Source: Marchantia polymorpha subsp. ruderalis (taxonomy: Eukaryota; Streptophyta; Marchantiopsida; Marchantiales; Marchantiaceae). From it: a DNA stretch of 64,000 nt. Of the stretch, positions 22,835 through 36,394 are shown one piece after another (the stretch's first letter is position 1; each line of letters opens with the position of its first letter). The DNA lies in assembly GCA_037833965.1 (NCBI GenBank), contig AP031352.1, positions 11,450,501 through 11,514,500 on the forward strand, read 5' to 3'. The position numbers were made by a program, and so were the translations under genes. The notes under the pieces were generated by a model. The model worked only from the letters and a program-made list of their open reading frames with translations. It did no database searches and was not told the DNA's origin.

Positions 22835-25800
22835 CTCCGTTGTCTGTGAAACATTTGCGTATGGGTTCCTACTCATCCATCATCATTCCAATTTGACACA
22901 CACAAAGAACAAGAATTCTTTCTCTCGGATTGCTCAGATAGTAGGGGATGTATGTCAAAATAAAGAAAGTATTTTTTATTTTTCCTCTTTTGCATCTTCC
23001 AATAGCTTCTCCAGTTAGAAAGCCGGAAGCAAGAAGCAAAAAACTGATGTGACCTCTTGCTCTCTGAATGTGAGTGTGGAATTGTAATCATCGTGGGTAT
23101 GCATTTTGTTAGGTGAGTCTTCCATGCAGCAAGTTTATATGTAACTTTGGGATCAATGTTTGATTGTGACACACTATGTCTTCTGTGATCCATGCTTATC
23201 CTACATCCTTCTTGTCTTCTACATACTTCTAGAGAAAATGTGTTCACACACAACACAACATTATATATTTGTCAGAAACACATGGAGGATTGACGCAGCT
23301 CAAACAGAACAGACGACTTATTTTCGATTGTTGTATATAATAATGTATATAGTATATCACTATCCTCGGTAATTGACTCTGTGAAATCAGAGTTAGAGTT
23401 ACATTTTTGGTTGGTTTATAGAATAACAATGCAATCATTTTTAAGCTAATAATCACCAGCAAGGGTAGATTTTAAGATAAGACACCTTACAGGTACACGA
23501 AATAGCCTATGTAGTAAATATACTACTTTCACATTGTATCGTGGAACTGATTCGTACCATTGCATAAAATTGTCATAGCAATAAAAGGTTTGCTGTATCC
23601 ACTTGTCTCCATTATGACAATGAGTGATTAGAGAAAGCTCCACTCCGCGAGCCGTGAGGGTTGTATCGAAAGGCTTAAAACTCGACCAGTGAAAGATAAG
23701 TAGGTAGATAGAAGAAAATGGTCGTTAAACACAAACCCAAGCAACCAGTTCTAGATTCGTGGATGACCCAAATAAGAACCCACCGTAGTCAGACAGAGAT
23801 CTTGAACGAGTATCCCGCATCTCATTGGGCTTGGTTCTCTGAATTAGTTACAATTCGGTCAGTTGGGTTGAACAAACTAGGTTAGATAGCAAATGCTTGC
23901 ATCATTGGAACAGAACAATGACAGTGGGCACAGTTTTGTAATTTGTTCGATTCGTACGTTCGATGGTGAATTTCTCTTAACTAAACTTGGAAGACACAAT
24001 TACAAAACTATATATTAAGCACTCGTACTTGTGTATCACAATCTGCTGCATCTCTCAAAATAAGGCATATTGTTATATGCTGTATTTTGATGTGATGCAA
24101 TATGTTTCAGTGAGCCAAATAGATCACTAATATGATAATACTGCTTAGATGGCATATCAATACACAGTGATCTCGAAATCTGTTGCTCTTGCAATACTAT
24201 CTAACCCTCTTACAAAACATGGCCTTTGCAGAAGTGTACAATACTTAATGGAAGCAAAGTTTTTGAATCCAGCGTGTAGAAATCATTAATCTGACTTTGT
24301 TTTAATCACGCCGTAGCTACTACAAGCAGAAGACATCATAAGGTCAAAACCTGTTAAAAACTCTAAATTAACAGCGTTCAGCAACACCCTTGTGGCGGTG
24401 GTGCTGTTCTGAACAAGTATGTGTACTCTTAAAACTGAAACCAGATCGAGACACCCCTACAGACGGTGAGACTTGACAAATTCGGTCTGGGTTTGTATAT
24501 GCTTTCATGTCCTTATTCAAATGACATTCTTGGTTATTGCTATTGATTTCTTTGCTTGATTTTGTTTTGGGCACGTTACTTTTATTCTCTGTGACTTTTC
24601 AGTAGAACGCGTTACTAGGGGTGGTATTATATTAACAAGTTTTCAACGAGGACAGCTTTGAACCAGTGCAGTGCACTCCATGCAATCTGCAATCATCGAC
24701 GATTTGTTAGGAAAGCCTCAGATCCTTCAAACCAGCATATTCTTTAGAAGATACGGACCATAGAAACAATTCATATATCTTTGGTTCGATCCAGCTGCTG
24801 ATTTCTACAGCTGGGTTATTTTGTGGAACCAAAATTTCATGATGTAAGAACTACAATACAGGACCTTCTTAGTATAAGCATGCTATCAGCTACTGCTTGG
24901 CGAATTTATTCGTGTCTTTACAGTGAGTTCAGATACTTAAGTTCACAACTGGTCATGAAAAACTGACACAGGACAACTATGTAGTTATGAATGATATGTT
25001 TCCTGTGGACAACCGTGTGATTTGAGTATTTCGCACCGCTAAGGATCTAAGCATCTCTTACCTCGAATACCAACCGTGTACATACTCTCTAGCATTTGGA
25101 ACGAAGACTCATGGTCAACTTGTGGTGGTGCAAAGTAATTAACCTTTCAATCGTTTCCTAAATCATACACGGATGTCAACGTGATGAAGTCCTGTAGAGT
25201 CAAGGGAGATGATCCAACTGAGTAACATCAATTCTACACTGTGCTGTACTGGAGCGGTATGGCAAAGATCTTACGGTATGATTCATACCTGATCGAGTAT
25301 GTAAGATGGCTCAAGAAGAAATACTATTGATCTGATCTGGAGAGACTCAACTGGATAGCACCACCGAAGTGTGTCGTAGATTGGCCTTATTAAAGGTTGA
25401 TCGAGTAAATTATTATGAAATTGTTCCCTTCGTGTATTGAGTCTTGATTGTCCCAGAACGAACCCCTCCCTGTCAAGTCAGCAAATTTCTACATTTTCAA
25501 ACTTTGCTTGGCCATTTTTTCTACCTGGAGGCTAGAACTTCACCTTCTACTGCACTATGCCTCAGGCACATAGCCAGGTCCGAGTGTCGCTCTCAATTTC
25601 TGGCGGAGGATTGGCACTTCTGCTACTCTCGAATATTCAAGGCATGCGGCCATCTATGCCACATGCCAGGATATGATGAACATGATAAATACAATCTCAT
25701 TACGGCCCTCGATCTACATTATCGGGAAAAATTCAGCGCAGGTTGTAACAGAAACCAGAGATTCTGACGTCATGAAATCGGTACTCGGTGTACCGAACCG

Positions 25801-26580
25801 GAATTGGATCCAAGGTCGGACCTGGCAAGAATGTCCAGCATAACTCTATGAACTCCCGTCACACTGTCCCACTTCATTCAAGCTACTCCCGATTTCTTCA
25901 GTCGTAAGAGAAGAGCAGTGCGTAATTGATGAAAGAGACAAAATTCGAGTGATGACAAAGATGACTTTGTACGTGCTTTGCTCCTGTTTGCAGGAGTTTT
26001 TGCATCTGTCGTTGAGGGTTCAACTTCATCCGATGATTTGTATGTGAATGGGGTGACATGAATGTTGTGTATCCGAGGTCTGAAATTGGTGGTGAAATCA
26101 AACTTTGGGATCTCACCTACCAGCACAAACGGCCTGACGCCCAATCGGATTGGTGTGGATCTGACATATTGAAGTCAGTTTCCTCAAGTCTCGCGAGCCT
26201 TCGGAGCTTCCAGTGACCAACATGCGTTTTTTGAGTAAAGCTCGGTGGAAAGGCTTTCCTCAGACCTTGCTGGAAATAGATCAGAGATCTAGAAAACTGG
26301 CAGGCCCTGGTTCTATACGAAGAGGCCTGCCATGAAACGGACCTCCAGTGCGGAAAATATTCTGCCATTATACAGAGTCTGACTCACGCTTTCGTTCACA
26401 GCATAGTCCAAACTTCCTAATTCTACTTACGCTTCTGAATTAGTTCCCTCCAGTCTGAGTGACCTATTTCGTTGCCTCTCTCGAATCTCTCACTAGAAAT
26501 TTAATCCTTGACCAATTCCGTGCCTGCAACTTCAATCTCTGTCGACCATTCTTCTTCCGAGACGCAGATTGACGAGTAAA
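22835..26580. other. Unassigned spacer
   Basis: About 3.7 kb without an assignable gene. Two overlapping minus-strand frames (25878-26144 and 26117-26368) have balanced amino-acid composition, including VGEIPKFDFTTNF, and could be remnants of exons, but no family is suggested and no consistent splice model emerges. I see no RNA gene. Confidence 0.4.
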
Positions 26581-28395
26581 CTGCCCTCAATTCTCTTCAG
26601 AGATGCCTCCGATGCCGGGTAGATGTGGTGCTGGTGCGTGGCGCCACAGGCTCATGCTGGTTCTGTTTGTACTATATGAAGTCACAGCTGTCTTGTTGTT
26701 GGATCCTGTGGATACGGTCCACTGCCTCTTTCTGGTCCATGACGCACGTTTGTGGTGGCGGCGTTCCTCAGACTTGCCCTCCTGCTGGCGGCTAGCGACT
26801 AATCACAGACCTCATGGTCTGTGTACCATTAGTCCACCATTTGATGAGTTTCGATTGCTCTATGAAGGACTTGCCTCTTTCTGTCTTCCATTCATCGTCG
26901 TCGTCGTCCTCTTCTTCTTCTTCTTCTTCTTTATCCAGCACTATCCTTCTGACATAGCAGTTCATAGTCAATCTATCTGAGCTTCAACGATCGCGTTGAA
27001 CTTGCCACTTGCCAAAGTGGGTGATCTGCTGCGAGCTTTAGACGAAGGAATTTGCTAGTGGAATATTCTGTTCGACCTGTCTAGCTCTCTCCCACGTCTC
27101 ATACACCACCTCTTCTGTCTGCAGAGATCTTCCATCCAGAGAGCTTTATGATCTGTGGTTGAAATATTGCCATCACTCAGTTAGATATTACATAGTGTGA
27201 ATGCCTGCAGTTCACCTCGAGGACTCAGACACGAGTCCACAGAATCTCTCATCTACTACTTCCAGTAAAATACGTAAGGAAAGGTGACCTTAGCTCATGG
27301 CTAAATTGCTTGGATGGCAAGATGTGAAAATAGGTGCCATATCCATCTGATTATCAATCATCCCAATTGTAAAGAATAATATCCTTATAATTCTTTGATT
27401 CGCTAATAACGAGAGTTCGAAAGGCTTTGTACCCGCAACCTGGATCTCAAAAAGTGCTCCCCTATGCCTAATCATTGTGCAGCATTTCGCCCGCCGGATT
27501 GTTAAAACTGAGTTATAATGGTGATGTACTTTTCTCAAGTCCTTTTCCAAAGCTCGTTTTAACTGTCCACAGTACTCTCAGAGTTACAGACGAGCATGTG
27601 TTGACGTTCTTCTCATAAGAAGTATAGAAGAGATTCCGGATGAATATGACGACAGAGGAAGTTGACATTTCTCAAAATAAATATTTGTTAATTTGTATTC
27701 CCCTCTGAGAACGAAAATTTATAAATTTTTCCAAAACGTCGAAGAGGTACCAGAAGGCCGCGACCTTCCATGGACATTCTTATCCCTACCTCCAGCCGTG
27801 TCAGTGATCAGAGCTTCGGTTTTCGTACACTCGCATCATAAGAAACCTGACCAGGCACCAACAGTGTACCAATATGCTTGAACCGTGGCTTCCGGGCAAA
27901 GACAATTGTTTCCTTTTGTCCTTGGCCGATGCTCACACCTAGCGACAAGTGGCGGTCTATGGAGTGGGTGCAACCACTGAGATTATGCTGGCAGCCAACC
28001 GGTTGCTTCACAAGTTCCGACAATCACCTGGACGGTACTTCGTACAGAAAATCACTCCATTCCATAATCTCCTCCAACGAGAAAGTACAGGTGTACTGGA
28101 AATCAGTGGCATCAGCTTTCATGTCTACGCAGGAGTAGGAGGATGATGTTGCATGCATTGTTGTCAGTGACCATTCTCATATTTTTCTAGCTTCCTCTTC
28201 GTTGAGTTCGTTCGAGTTGGCATGCATTCTTACACGTTAAAGTAGTGCTAATTATCCTGCATTTGTGACCTACTGATCGGTTGCTCGAATGATATGTGTG
28301 CTTCCTGGTGGTTCTTTGCAAGTAGTGAGACTTACTATTTGGGTTACCCTTTCAATATAGATAATCTAGTCGGGACTAGAAAACCCACGACCACC
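26580..28395. other. Unassigned region with a hairpin and a protein-like frame
   Basis: A hairpin at 26797-26834 pairs GACTAAT-ACAGACC with GGTCTGT-ATTAGTC. A short pyrimidine CTT array follows at about 26906-26930. A plus-strand frame at 27940-28146 reads QVAVYGVGATTEIMLAANRL and is the most protein-like segment, but it is preceded at once by a stop and I cannot place it. Confidence 0.4.
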
Positions 28396-29030
28396 CTTAG
28401 TCCAAACAAGGTCTCGCTCGGCTTTATGTACATGGTGTTATGATTTACATTTTTCGTGGGAGATAATTTATTACTGACAGGACCAGACCGATCAACGAAA
28501 TTCTCTTAAACAGAACTTGAGTCTAATCGAAAAAGAATGAAAGGTGATTTCTTAAAATATCACAGTCAGACTCACAAGCCCTACGAAGAACATGTAAATC
28601 TCATATCGAAATAATTAGCTGCGCATGCAACAAAAATCTAACGCTGAGAGTACTCGAACGCCGGAAGGCTGCCTTAGTCCAAAGAAGGTCTTGCTCGGCG
28701 TCATGAATATGGTGTTATGATTTACATTATGTTATGACAGAAGCATAGTTTTGTACAGGAACCGACAACTCGAGGAAATTTCTAACGAAAATTTGAGTCT
28801 ACTCATTAGCCTTAAATTTTGATTAGATTAGAGTAGACTCCTTGCTAATCTAATAAGAGGTTGTTTGTTCTCTAGCTTCAGGTGGTTTCGTAATTTTTAT
28901 CAGCAGTCAGACTTACACGCCCCAGGAGAAAAATTATTTAGGAACCATATTATGGAATTACGGCGGTAGCTGGGCATGCATGCAACAAAAATTGAACATG
29001 GAGAGTACTCGAAGCCAGAGGGAGGCGGAG
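28396..29030. repeat. Diverged tandem duplication of about 280-360 bp
   Basis: Copy 1 (about 28396-28672) and copy 2 (about 28673-29030) both begin with CTTAGTCCAAA. They share GGTGTTATGATTTACATT, then a CAGTCAGACT word, and end with GAGAGTACTCGAA. Copy 2 is longer by roughly 80 bp and carries an extra stretch with inverted words (TTAGATTAG at 28823 and CTAATCTAA at 28845). The second copy abuts the GC- and GA-rich region upstream of the mitochondrial carrier. Confidence 0.75.
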
Positions 29031-29218
29031 CCAATGGGCAGAGAGCATGAAGACGAGGAGCCAGGTTTGACCGGTTCACGTGGCCAGTCGCAACGACCCC
29101 CCACAATCATGTGGACGTCCCCCGTAGGGCCGACGACGAGCGTGGAACAACCGACCGCACCGGACCAACCGACCCCCGAACCTGGAGACTCGTCACACCA
29201 AGGGGGCCCGGGGGTCAC

Positions 29219-29246
29219 GCCGCTGCTGCTGCTGCTGCTGCGGCGG
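29219..29246. repeat. (GCT)n trinucleotide run
   Basis: Seven or so consecutive CTG/GCT units followed by CGG units, in the GC-rich region upstream of the carrier gene. Confidence 0.9.
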
Positions 29247-29359
29247 CACCCAAACGGATCCAGACGCCCCCTTGGCTCCGGTCCTCTCTCCTCGTCAGCG
29301 GACTCCCGTCTGTGGTGCGCCGGGCGAACGTGCGAAGGTACCCGCGCGGCTCGATGCCA

Positions 29360-29700
29360 TCTGGAGGAAGGGGAGGGGGAGGAAGACAAAGAAGAGAGAA
29401 GAGAGAAGGGAGGGGAGGCGGGGAAGAAGAGCTGTGCAGCTGCAGCTGGAGAGGGAGGAGGGGAGGGGGAAGAAGAGCTGGAGCTGGAGCTGGAGAGAAA
29501 GAGAGAGCAAGGAGGAGGAGACGAAGAAGATGGAGGCGGGGAAGAGTAGCAGGGGTAGCAGGGGAATGGGAGGGCAACTGGAGGAGGAGGAGTCAACCAT
29601 GGCACGGCATGGGAGAATAGAAGAGAAGAGAACAGAAGAGAAGAGAGGAGAGGAGGTGAATGAATGAGCGAGCGAGTGAGCGAGAGCGAGTGAGTGAGTG
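29360..29700 (+). promoter_or_regulatory. GA-rich region upstream of the mitochondrial carrier
   Basis: About 340 bp of GAGGAGGAAG, GAAGAGAAGAG and GAGCGAGTGAG type purine sequence. Long open frames cross it on both strands, including 336 codons on the minus strand, but they encode low-complexity Ser/Pro/Leu or Glu/Gly/Arg runs and are best explained by composition. It lies 500-850 bp before the carrier start codon and probably belongs to its promoter or leader. Confidence 0.5.
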
Positions 29701-30209
29701 AACGGAGCGAGATCGGCAGCGGCAGCAGGAGGAGGGCGATTCTGGGCATGGTGTGATATCCAATTCGGGGCACTCGGCTGTTGCATGTCACCGCTCTGGT
29801 GGCGTGGGAACAACAGCTGGAGGCAGTACGTCGATCTTTGGCAATTCGATCGCACCGACCGACGGGACAGGGGCGGCCTCTTCTCTCGCCTCGTTTGGTG
29901 AGGTCGTGTGATTTTCGCGATCCGGTGGCTGTACGCTCCGTGCCCAAGTTCGGTAGAGACGGGGTCATTATAGGGCGGGATTTAGTACAGGGGATGCAGT
30001 GGACGAGTAGCTGACGGTGAGCGGGAGCATTACGGAAGTTCGCTGGGAGTTTGTTGATGATGGATGCCCAAGAATGGGGATGGTCCGCGTTTTTTTTCGG
30101 GCGGTGGCGATTTAAGAACTGAGGAAGGTTTGATCTGCGAGGCTATTCTGTCATGAGTTGGAAGGCCGAGTCGAATTCAGCTGCTCTGGAAATAAAGTAA
30201 TTCGGGGCG

Positions 30210-33200
30210 ATGAAGATGAAGATGGAAGATGGAGGACTAGAGCGTGCGGCAGTGGATGCCATTGCGGGGGCCGTGGCAGGAGGGATTTCTCGCTCTGTTG
30301 TGTCCCCTCTTGATGTCATCAAGATCCGCTTCCAGGTCTGTTTTCATTTATTCGAATGTCAGAAAGATTTTTTATCTCGTTGTTGTGATAACCTCGGATA
30401 GATGTTTCGCCCTTCGAATAGAATTGCACTTCTTATCGTTCTCTCATGACCTGAATAAGATGCGGAAGAAGGTGTTTTGTTAACAGCTCATGTCATAAAT
30501 TCTACTGCTTCAGAATCCTTTGAACATATTTCATTCTCAGAAGGTCTAAGATTTTGATGTGGAATTCAGTAAAGAACATGAACACACCCTTCAACAATTT
30601 CTGTCACCTTCTGTACAAATGAAGATGGAAATCGTATGAGAACGTGCTTGCAACTCTGAACAGAGAGCATCAGATTGTATTGCCTTCGGTTTTCAGTGGC
30701 GGACAAATAGAGCAAAGTTGTTGCAGAATCAGCTGCAGGAGAAATGAACTGGATCACTGAGACATTCAATCGGAGAATTACACGAGCAGTTTTAGGACTT
30801 TATTGGTCTCAAGTCTTGACTCTTGAGCAAAAAAATAGGAAACAAGCTTCTTGTCATGAATCAATTTCTTGCAATGAATTATATGTTTACGAGAATTGTG
30901 TGGAATTTAATCGAGTAATCATCGTCGTCTGTGCTCGGAGCTATTCTACAGAAAGTTTTACAAAACTGTATTCACATGTTTATTATCAGACATATTAAAC
31001 CATTTGATTGAAGTCTTTTCTTCCCTAAGATTGAACTATCCCAACAGTATGTCACATCCTTCAATTCTATATCTTCAGATATCCTGACGACATTTCTTTC
31101 AAGTGGATATCTCACAGCAGTGATGGGATGCATCTGGTCCTTGACTCTACTTACGAAATGGTAAACTTGTCTAGAGCTGATGGGACCCATGGTGCCCTTA
31201 TTCCCATCGTAAACCTCCCGTACTGATATCCTGCATTGTTGTCATGCCTTGCCTTGTAATCTAAGATAACATGGTGGGGATGTAGAATTTACGTTTTCAC
31301 AGTCTCTGAGCTTCATACACATATTTAGAATTTAGTTTGGGTAACCATTGTTCCCTGAAAGTGTTATGTTCGCTGGGTCTGAACATTCGAGTTATCCTTT
31401 TCAAAGTAGGACGATAAATCAATTGTTTGTTTATTTAATAGAATGTATGAAATTCTATATGCATCTTCTCTTCTTTCTCAACCAAGGAAGACATTTATGT
31501 CGTGTAGAATTCTCCGAGTTAATGCTATTTATTGGTCAGTTTCGAAGACATTATGTTTGGAGTCAACTGGGGTGGGACCCTATGCATTGTCTTCAATGAC
31601 TGACAAGGTTGTTCTTATATCCCACAAGAAACATTTTCTAACCTTTTACTACATTGAGAATTTTCCGTCCTGACTGATTCCATAATTTTGATACACGCGC
31701 TCCTTATTTTAACTATTGATTGTTCTCTATCTTAGAAACTGCTGTATTCTACAGCTTCGTTATTATCACGTTGTAGCTGAATATCATAATGTTCTCGTGG
31801 GAAACAGGTGCAGCTGGAACCTACGAGTACCCGTCTCGGTCCCTTGGGTGGCACTCATGTGGTGTCAAAATATACAGGAATTTGGCAGGCTACAAGGGAT
31901 ATATTACGAGAAGAAGGTCTGCCGGTACGTAAGACCATCAACGCAAATAATCAACCCATTATTAGACCAGTTGACAGTTTTTTATGATCGTGGCATGGGG
32001 GGTCGAAATAGATGCCGTACATCCTAAGGACGAAACATCCGGTTGTCAGTCTGAGATGAATGATTTGGATACGTTGAAAGTCCGATTTCCAGATTGGAAC
32101 TTGTTCAATCGTCAGAAGTTGATCTTGGAGTTCATGTTTTTCCCTTTTTGCAGGGCTTATGGAGGGGTAATGTGCCTGCGCTGTTCATGGTCATGCCATA
32201 CACCGCTATTCAGTTTGTCGTTCTGCAGAAGTTCAAATCTGTAGCTGCCTCGTATCAGGAAGGAGGTCTGCATCTTCACCAGCCTTGCCAGAGCATTTTT
32301 TGCAAGATTTGAGGCCTTTATTATTCTGATGAGGTTCTAAATTTTTGCCCTGATTAGCTCTTCCGTAAATTCGAATCAGCTACTTTCCTGATACAGGATA
32401 AATTATTACATTCTTGTAAAGCCTATTATGTCAACAGGGTGTCTGCTCTTTTACTGAATCTTTGTCTGGATTCCGTTTCGTGATTTTAGTTCATCTTCTT
32501 CATTTCCAGTGGCATCTGGCTTTCTTCATGTTTATTTGATTTTCTTCATTTGTCATGTTGTTTTTCCATCGGCCTCTGTAAAATCAACTATAACTTGGAA
32601 GGATTCTTACTCTTTTGTGAATTTTCACTGACGTCATGCTTTACTTTTGTTCCAGATAAAAATCCGGGACATTTGAGTACAACGATGGCCTATGCAAGTG
32701 GTGCTGTAGCTGGAACAGCTGCAACTGTGGGTTCCTATCCCTTCGACCTGCTTCGAACAATCATGGCTTCACAAGGAGAGCCAAAGGTACTGTGAATCTT
32801 TACATAGCTGTAAGAGAGCTTCTTCCGCCAGAGGTGACTGCCTGGAGGACCGAAGAAGTCATGATACACTTGATCATGATACTTTTCCAAAGGTCCGATC
32901 ACGTTGATATTGTCGCGCTTATGTATGATAGCAGTCAAGGTTGACCGTATTGTAATCTAATATGCAAGCCATTCGAATGCCATGGTTCCAGGTATATCCA
33001 ACCATGCGTTCTGCTTTTATGGGAATTCTACGATCGCGAGGAATCACCGGGATATATGCAGGACTCACACCTTCCTTAGTGGAGATTGTACCATACGCTG
33101 GTCTTCAGTTTGGCTTTTACGACACCTTTAAGAAGTGGACAAGCGTAAGTGCGTTCTACACGACTACTTTCTTGTATAGTTCGGAGATATGTTCATGTGC

Positions 33201-33992
33201 TCTTGTTTATCAACTACATTCAACAGTTCGCCTAGAAGATAAAGTGTGTCTATCACGCATTGTGGTCAGTATACAACAATTCATTACCATTGTACTGGTC
33301 AAATGATTACCTATCTCCTTTGCCGTGTTGGATCGGCTTTGTCATGTCTACGAAAGACATCCGGTACATCAGTAATCTTACCAGTATGGCCATATGACAT
33401 GCAGGCTTTGAATGAGAGGAAGGGACTACCCAAAGATCCACACGCCGAGAATCTTTCAGGATTTCAACACTTCGTATGCGGACTTGGGGCGGGCACTTTT
33501 GCTAAGATTTGCTGTCATCCTCTGGATGTAGTCAAAAAACGTTTCCAGGTCTTTTTTTTCTCTTTTCAGTATTGTAGTAAGAGCTGAAAGCGTGATGACC
33601 TGCATCCATCTTTCCAACCTTCGGTCATTTTGACGTCAGTTATTGCAAAATATAGATCTATTTATTGTTCTGTAGCAAGCGTTTGCCCGTGATTTAGTGG
33701 GTGCTGAACTTCATGGTGGTGCCCGTTCAGTCAAAGCTAACAAGAGTTTGAACATTTTCCATAGGTTGAGGGTCTACAGCGACATCCAAGATACGGAGCC
33801 ACTATAACCCACAAAGAGTATAAAAGCATGAGAGATGCCATCTCAAGAATTTTGCAAAAAGAAGGACTCGCAGGTCTTTACAAAGGCACATTGCCTTCTG
33901 TCATAAAAGCCGCCCCTGCAGCAGCTATTACTTTCGTTGTGTACGAGTATCTTGCGGATTACTTGAAAGATTTAGCAACCTCAGAGTCATAA
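30210..33992 (+). CDS. TPC: Mitochondrial carrier, thiamine-pyrophosphate carrier type (seven exons)
   Basis: An inner-membrane transporter of the SLC25 family, most like the thiamine pyrophosphate carriers that bring the cofactor into mitochondria. Exons join(30210..30335, 31808..31924, 32154..32265, 32656..32786, 32992..33144, 33405..33548, 33765..33992) all keep frame and give 336 residues, close to the usual family length. Each of the three repeats has its signature: [22 protein letters not shown] and [11 protein letters not shown], followed by [29 protein letters not shown] and [18 protein letters not shown]. The second repeat has an Arg-Thr pair in place of the usual basic pair (LLRT), as in related carriers. 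The start at 30210 is followed by two more in-frame Met codons, so the exact first residue is open. Substrate assignment is by overall resemblance and not proven. The first intron is long (about 1.47 kb). Confidence 0.93.
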
Positions 33993-36361
33993 CATCTGAA
34001 GTAGATTAGAGCAGTAGTTGTAGCTTACTCTTCTTGTCGAGGCAGATTTGTCACGACCGAATGTTTAGTACTTACTTTCTTGTCACGGATGTCCTCCCTA
34101 GTGAGCGAAGGTTTGGATCTGTAAACGCAGAGTCATGTAGAGGTAAGCCTTCTGATATCTCCACTCAGAGCAGGAATCAACACCTTCCCCGTCTTCCTAA
34201 TTTTTCCCTGATGTCCATTCTCTCCAGCAATGTCAGATGCCTCAATGTTAGGCCACATAAAAGAGGTCGCATCAGGTGATTAGTCTTGCTCTTTTAAAAA
34301 AAACTTTTGTAGCGGAATGTATGAGAGCCAGCCTTATGCGGCCAAGTCAGCAAGTCGATTACTTGTTGACTTGTGCTTTCTCATATGCAGAGAAGGCAGG
34401 AGTTTTGAAAGGCAGGTCCATTTTGAGGTGAAGAGGTTACATGATGTATCATACCTTAGTGGCGGCCGAATGAAAAAATTGTTAGGATGTGTCAAGTTTA
34501 CTGGATAAATAGATTTTTTGACATTCTGCTGAATGTTGCTCATCGAAATTCATCAAGTACTGTATCAACAAGAAGGTTTCCTTCACTGAATGAGTTTGTC
34601 AGAGCATTCTTACGGCACTGAAACACATTTTTGGTCTCGTTTCTTTCTGCCAGCTGCTTTATCTGATGATGACTGAAGTCTTATTTGAATGTGGGGTTTC
34701 CAAAAATTTCGTCAATTGGGTTCGATAGAGTAGCTGACTTCTGCTGATTGAAATTTTTGATTGTATATCGGGCTTGAGCTTGTTAGGAAGCTTGCAGCTT
34801 ATCCAGTTTCTCCATTGGAGTGGACAAAGGATGTGTTATTATCAGTGGTGATATATTTTCATAAAAACTCAGCAAATTGTGTTTTCATGGTGAGTGTACA
34901 CGCTAATCATGCCAAACACCAAATGCTCCCACTCATAGTCGAGTTCACGTCATATTTGTACATATCTAACTTGCTACTTCCTTGAAACCTTCGAACAATA
35001 CACGACAGTTTGTGTGCAAGGACATTTACTTGCAGAATCTTTTGGGATATCTCTACCTATCTACTCAGGGTCTAGCTTTTATGTAGAGAGCAAGTGGTGC
35101 AATTTGATGTGGACAATAGGATGTTACTGTCAATTGCCAAACCCTGCTTAAGTTTGATCCAGTATTTTCTGGATTAATTTCCTGGCTTTTTCTTAGTCAT
35201 TTTTGTGAACTACATGAATGCTGATTAAGCAAGTGATCTTTTCTCATTGCCTGCTTCGACCAGTTGGTAAAACTTGTGGCGGAAAGGAGTCCCCACTGGA
35301 GGCCGCCAAAAGCATATTTATGAATAAGTTCTGTTAATTATCCTAAACTCTTTTTCGGGTTTCTTGAGTTGACAAATCCGACTGTCATGATACATCTTAC
35401 TGTTATTGCCCATAAAGAATACGCTTATAGAGGCGCAAGGGCAGAAAATAATAAAAGTATTTCATTTTCGCTTTTTCAATATCAATGACATAACTGCAGG
35501 GAAAAAATGACAGGAAGATTTCTGAGCAATTTGTACTTGCACGTTTGCATTTATATATACGCAAAGCATAAGCGCAGAAAAAGATATTATATTCCATCGA
35601 TTGAATATAGTAATTCATGTTAAACAAAAACAATGAACGATACCACACATTCCTTATTCAAGCTTCCATTCAAATGCTGCGACTATAATGTAAACGGTTT
35701 TGATATATCTAGCAATTTTCAGGCTTCTAGTGTATGGTTAGCAGCTGTAAAGTAAGTGTAGTCATATGTTTGCAGCATTGCAAACTGGAAAGAAAAGGTG
35801 AAAGGCCACAATGCTGGGTCCAAAAAATTATGCTGCCCTTAATTGTAAATTGTACTTGTTAGTCCTTTCCAAGATGGAGAGACTAGATTAGTTGAACAGC
35901 TATAGATTTTCCAATGGCAATTAAAGGGCGTGTTGTCAAGAAGACCATTGTCTCTTACGGTGTTGCATGAGGCTATTTGGATGGTTTCGTTATTATTCTT
36001 CATGAAGTTTACCTACAGTATTTTGGTGGGGTTGGTTGTGGAAATTTCGTAAATGTACATATCAAATTTCTGTCTGCAAGATAAAACATCTAAATTGAGT
36101 ATGACTGGTTTGGAATTCTCACAAATGCAGAGGCCAAGGTTTGCGCGTTAATTTATATGAGACTAGGAATGATAACCAAAGATAATTGAGTCGTCTGAAA
36201 CTATACGTGGCAAACGATAGACCAATACGCCGCGAGAAGAGAATATCTAGTGAGAATATTGCGAGTGTGTTTGAATTGGAAATTTATGAAGCAACTTCCG
36301 CCTAAATACTAAACAACTAAATGTGATAATATTTACATGTCTAGGAACTTGTCAATGCATG

Positions 36362-36394
<33 letters not shown>

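Noticed and set aside
24770-24800. GGTTCGATCC resembling a tRNA B box
   Set aside because: No A box and no cloverleaf can be built around it.
26603-26980. Plus-strand frame of 125 codons with a hydrophobic poly-Phe end
   Set aside because: The poly-Phe comes from a CTT microsatellite, the frame spans a hairpin, and nothing resembles a known family.
28958-29968. Minus-strand open frame of 336 codons
   Set aside because: It covers the GA-rich tract and encodes Ser/Pro/Leu low-complexity runs; equally long frames run on the plus strand. Composition explains it, and no domain is visible.
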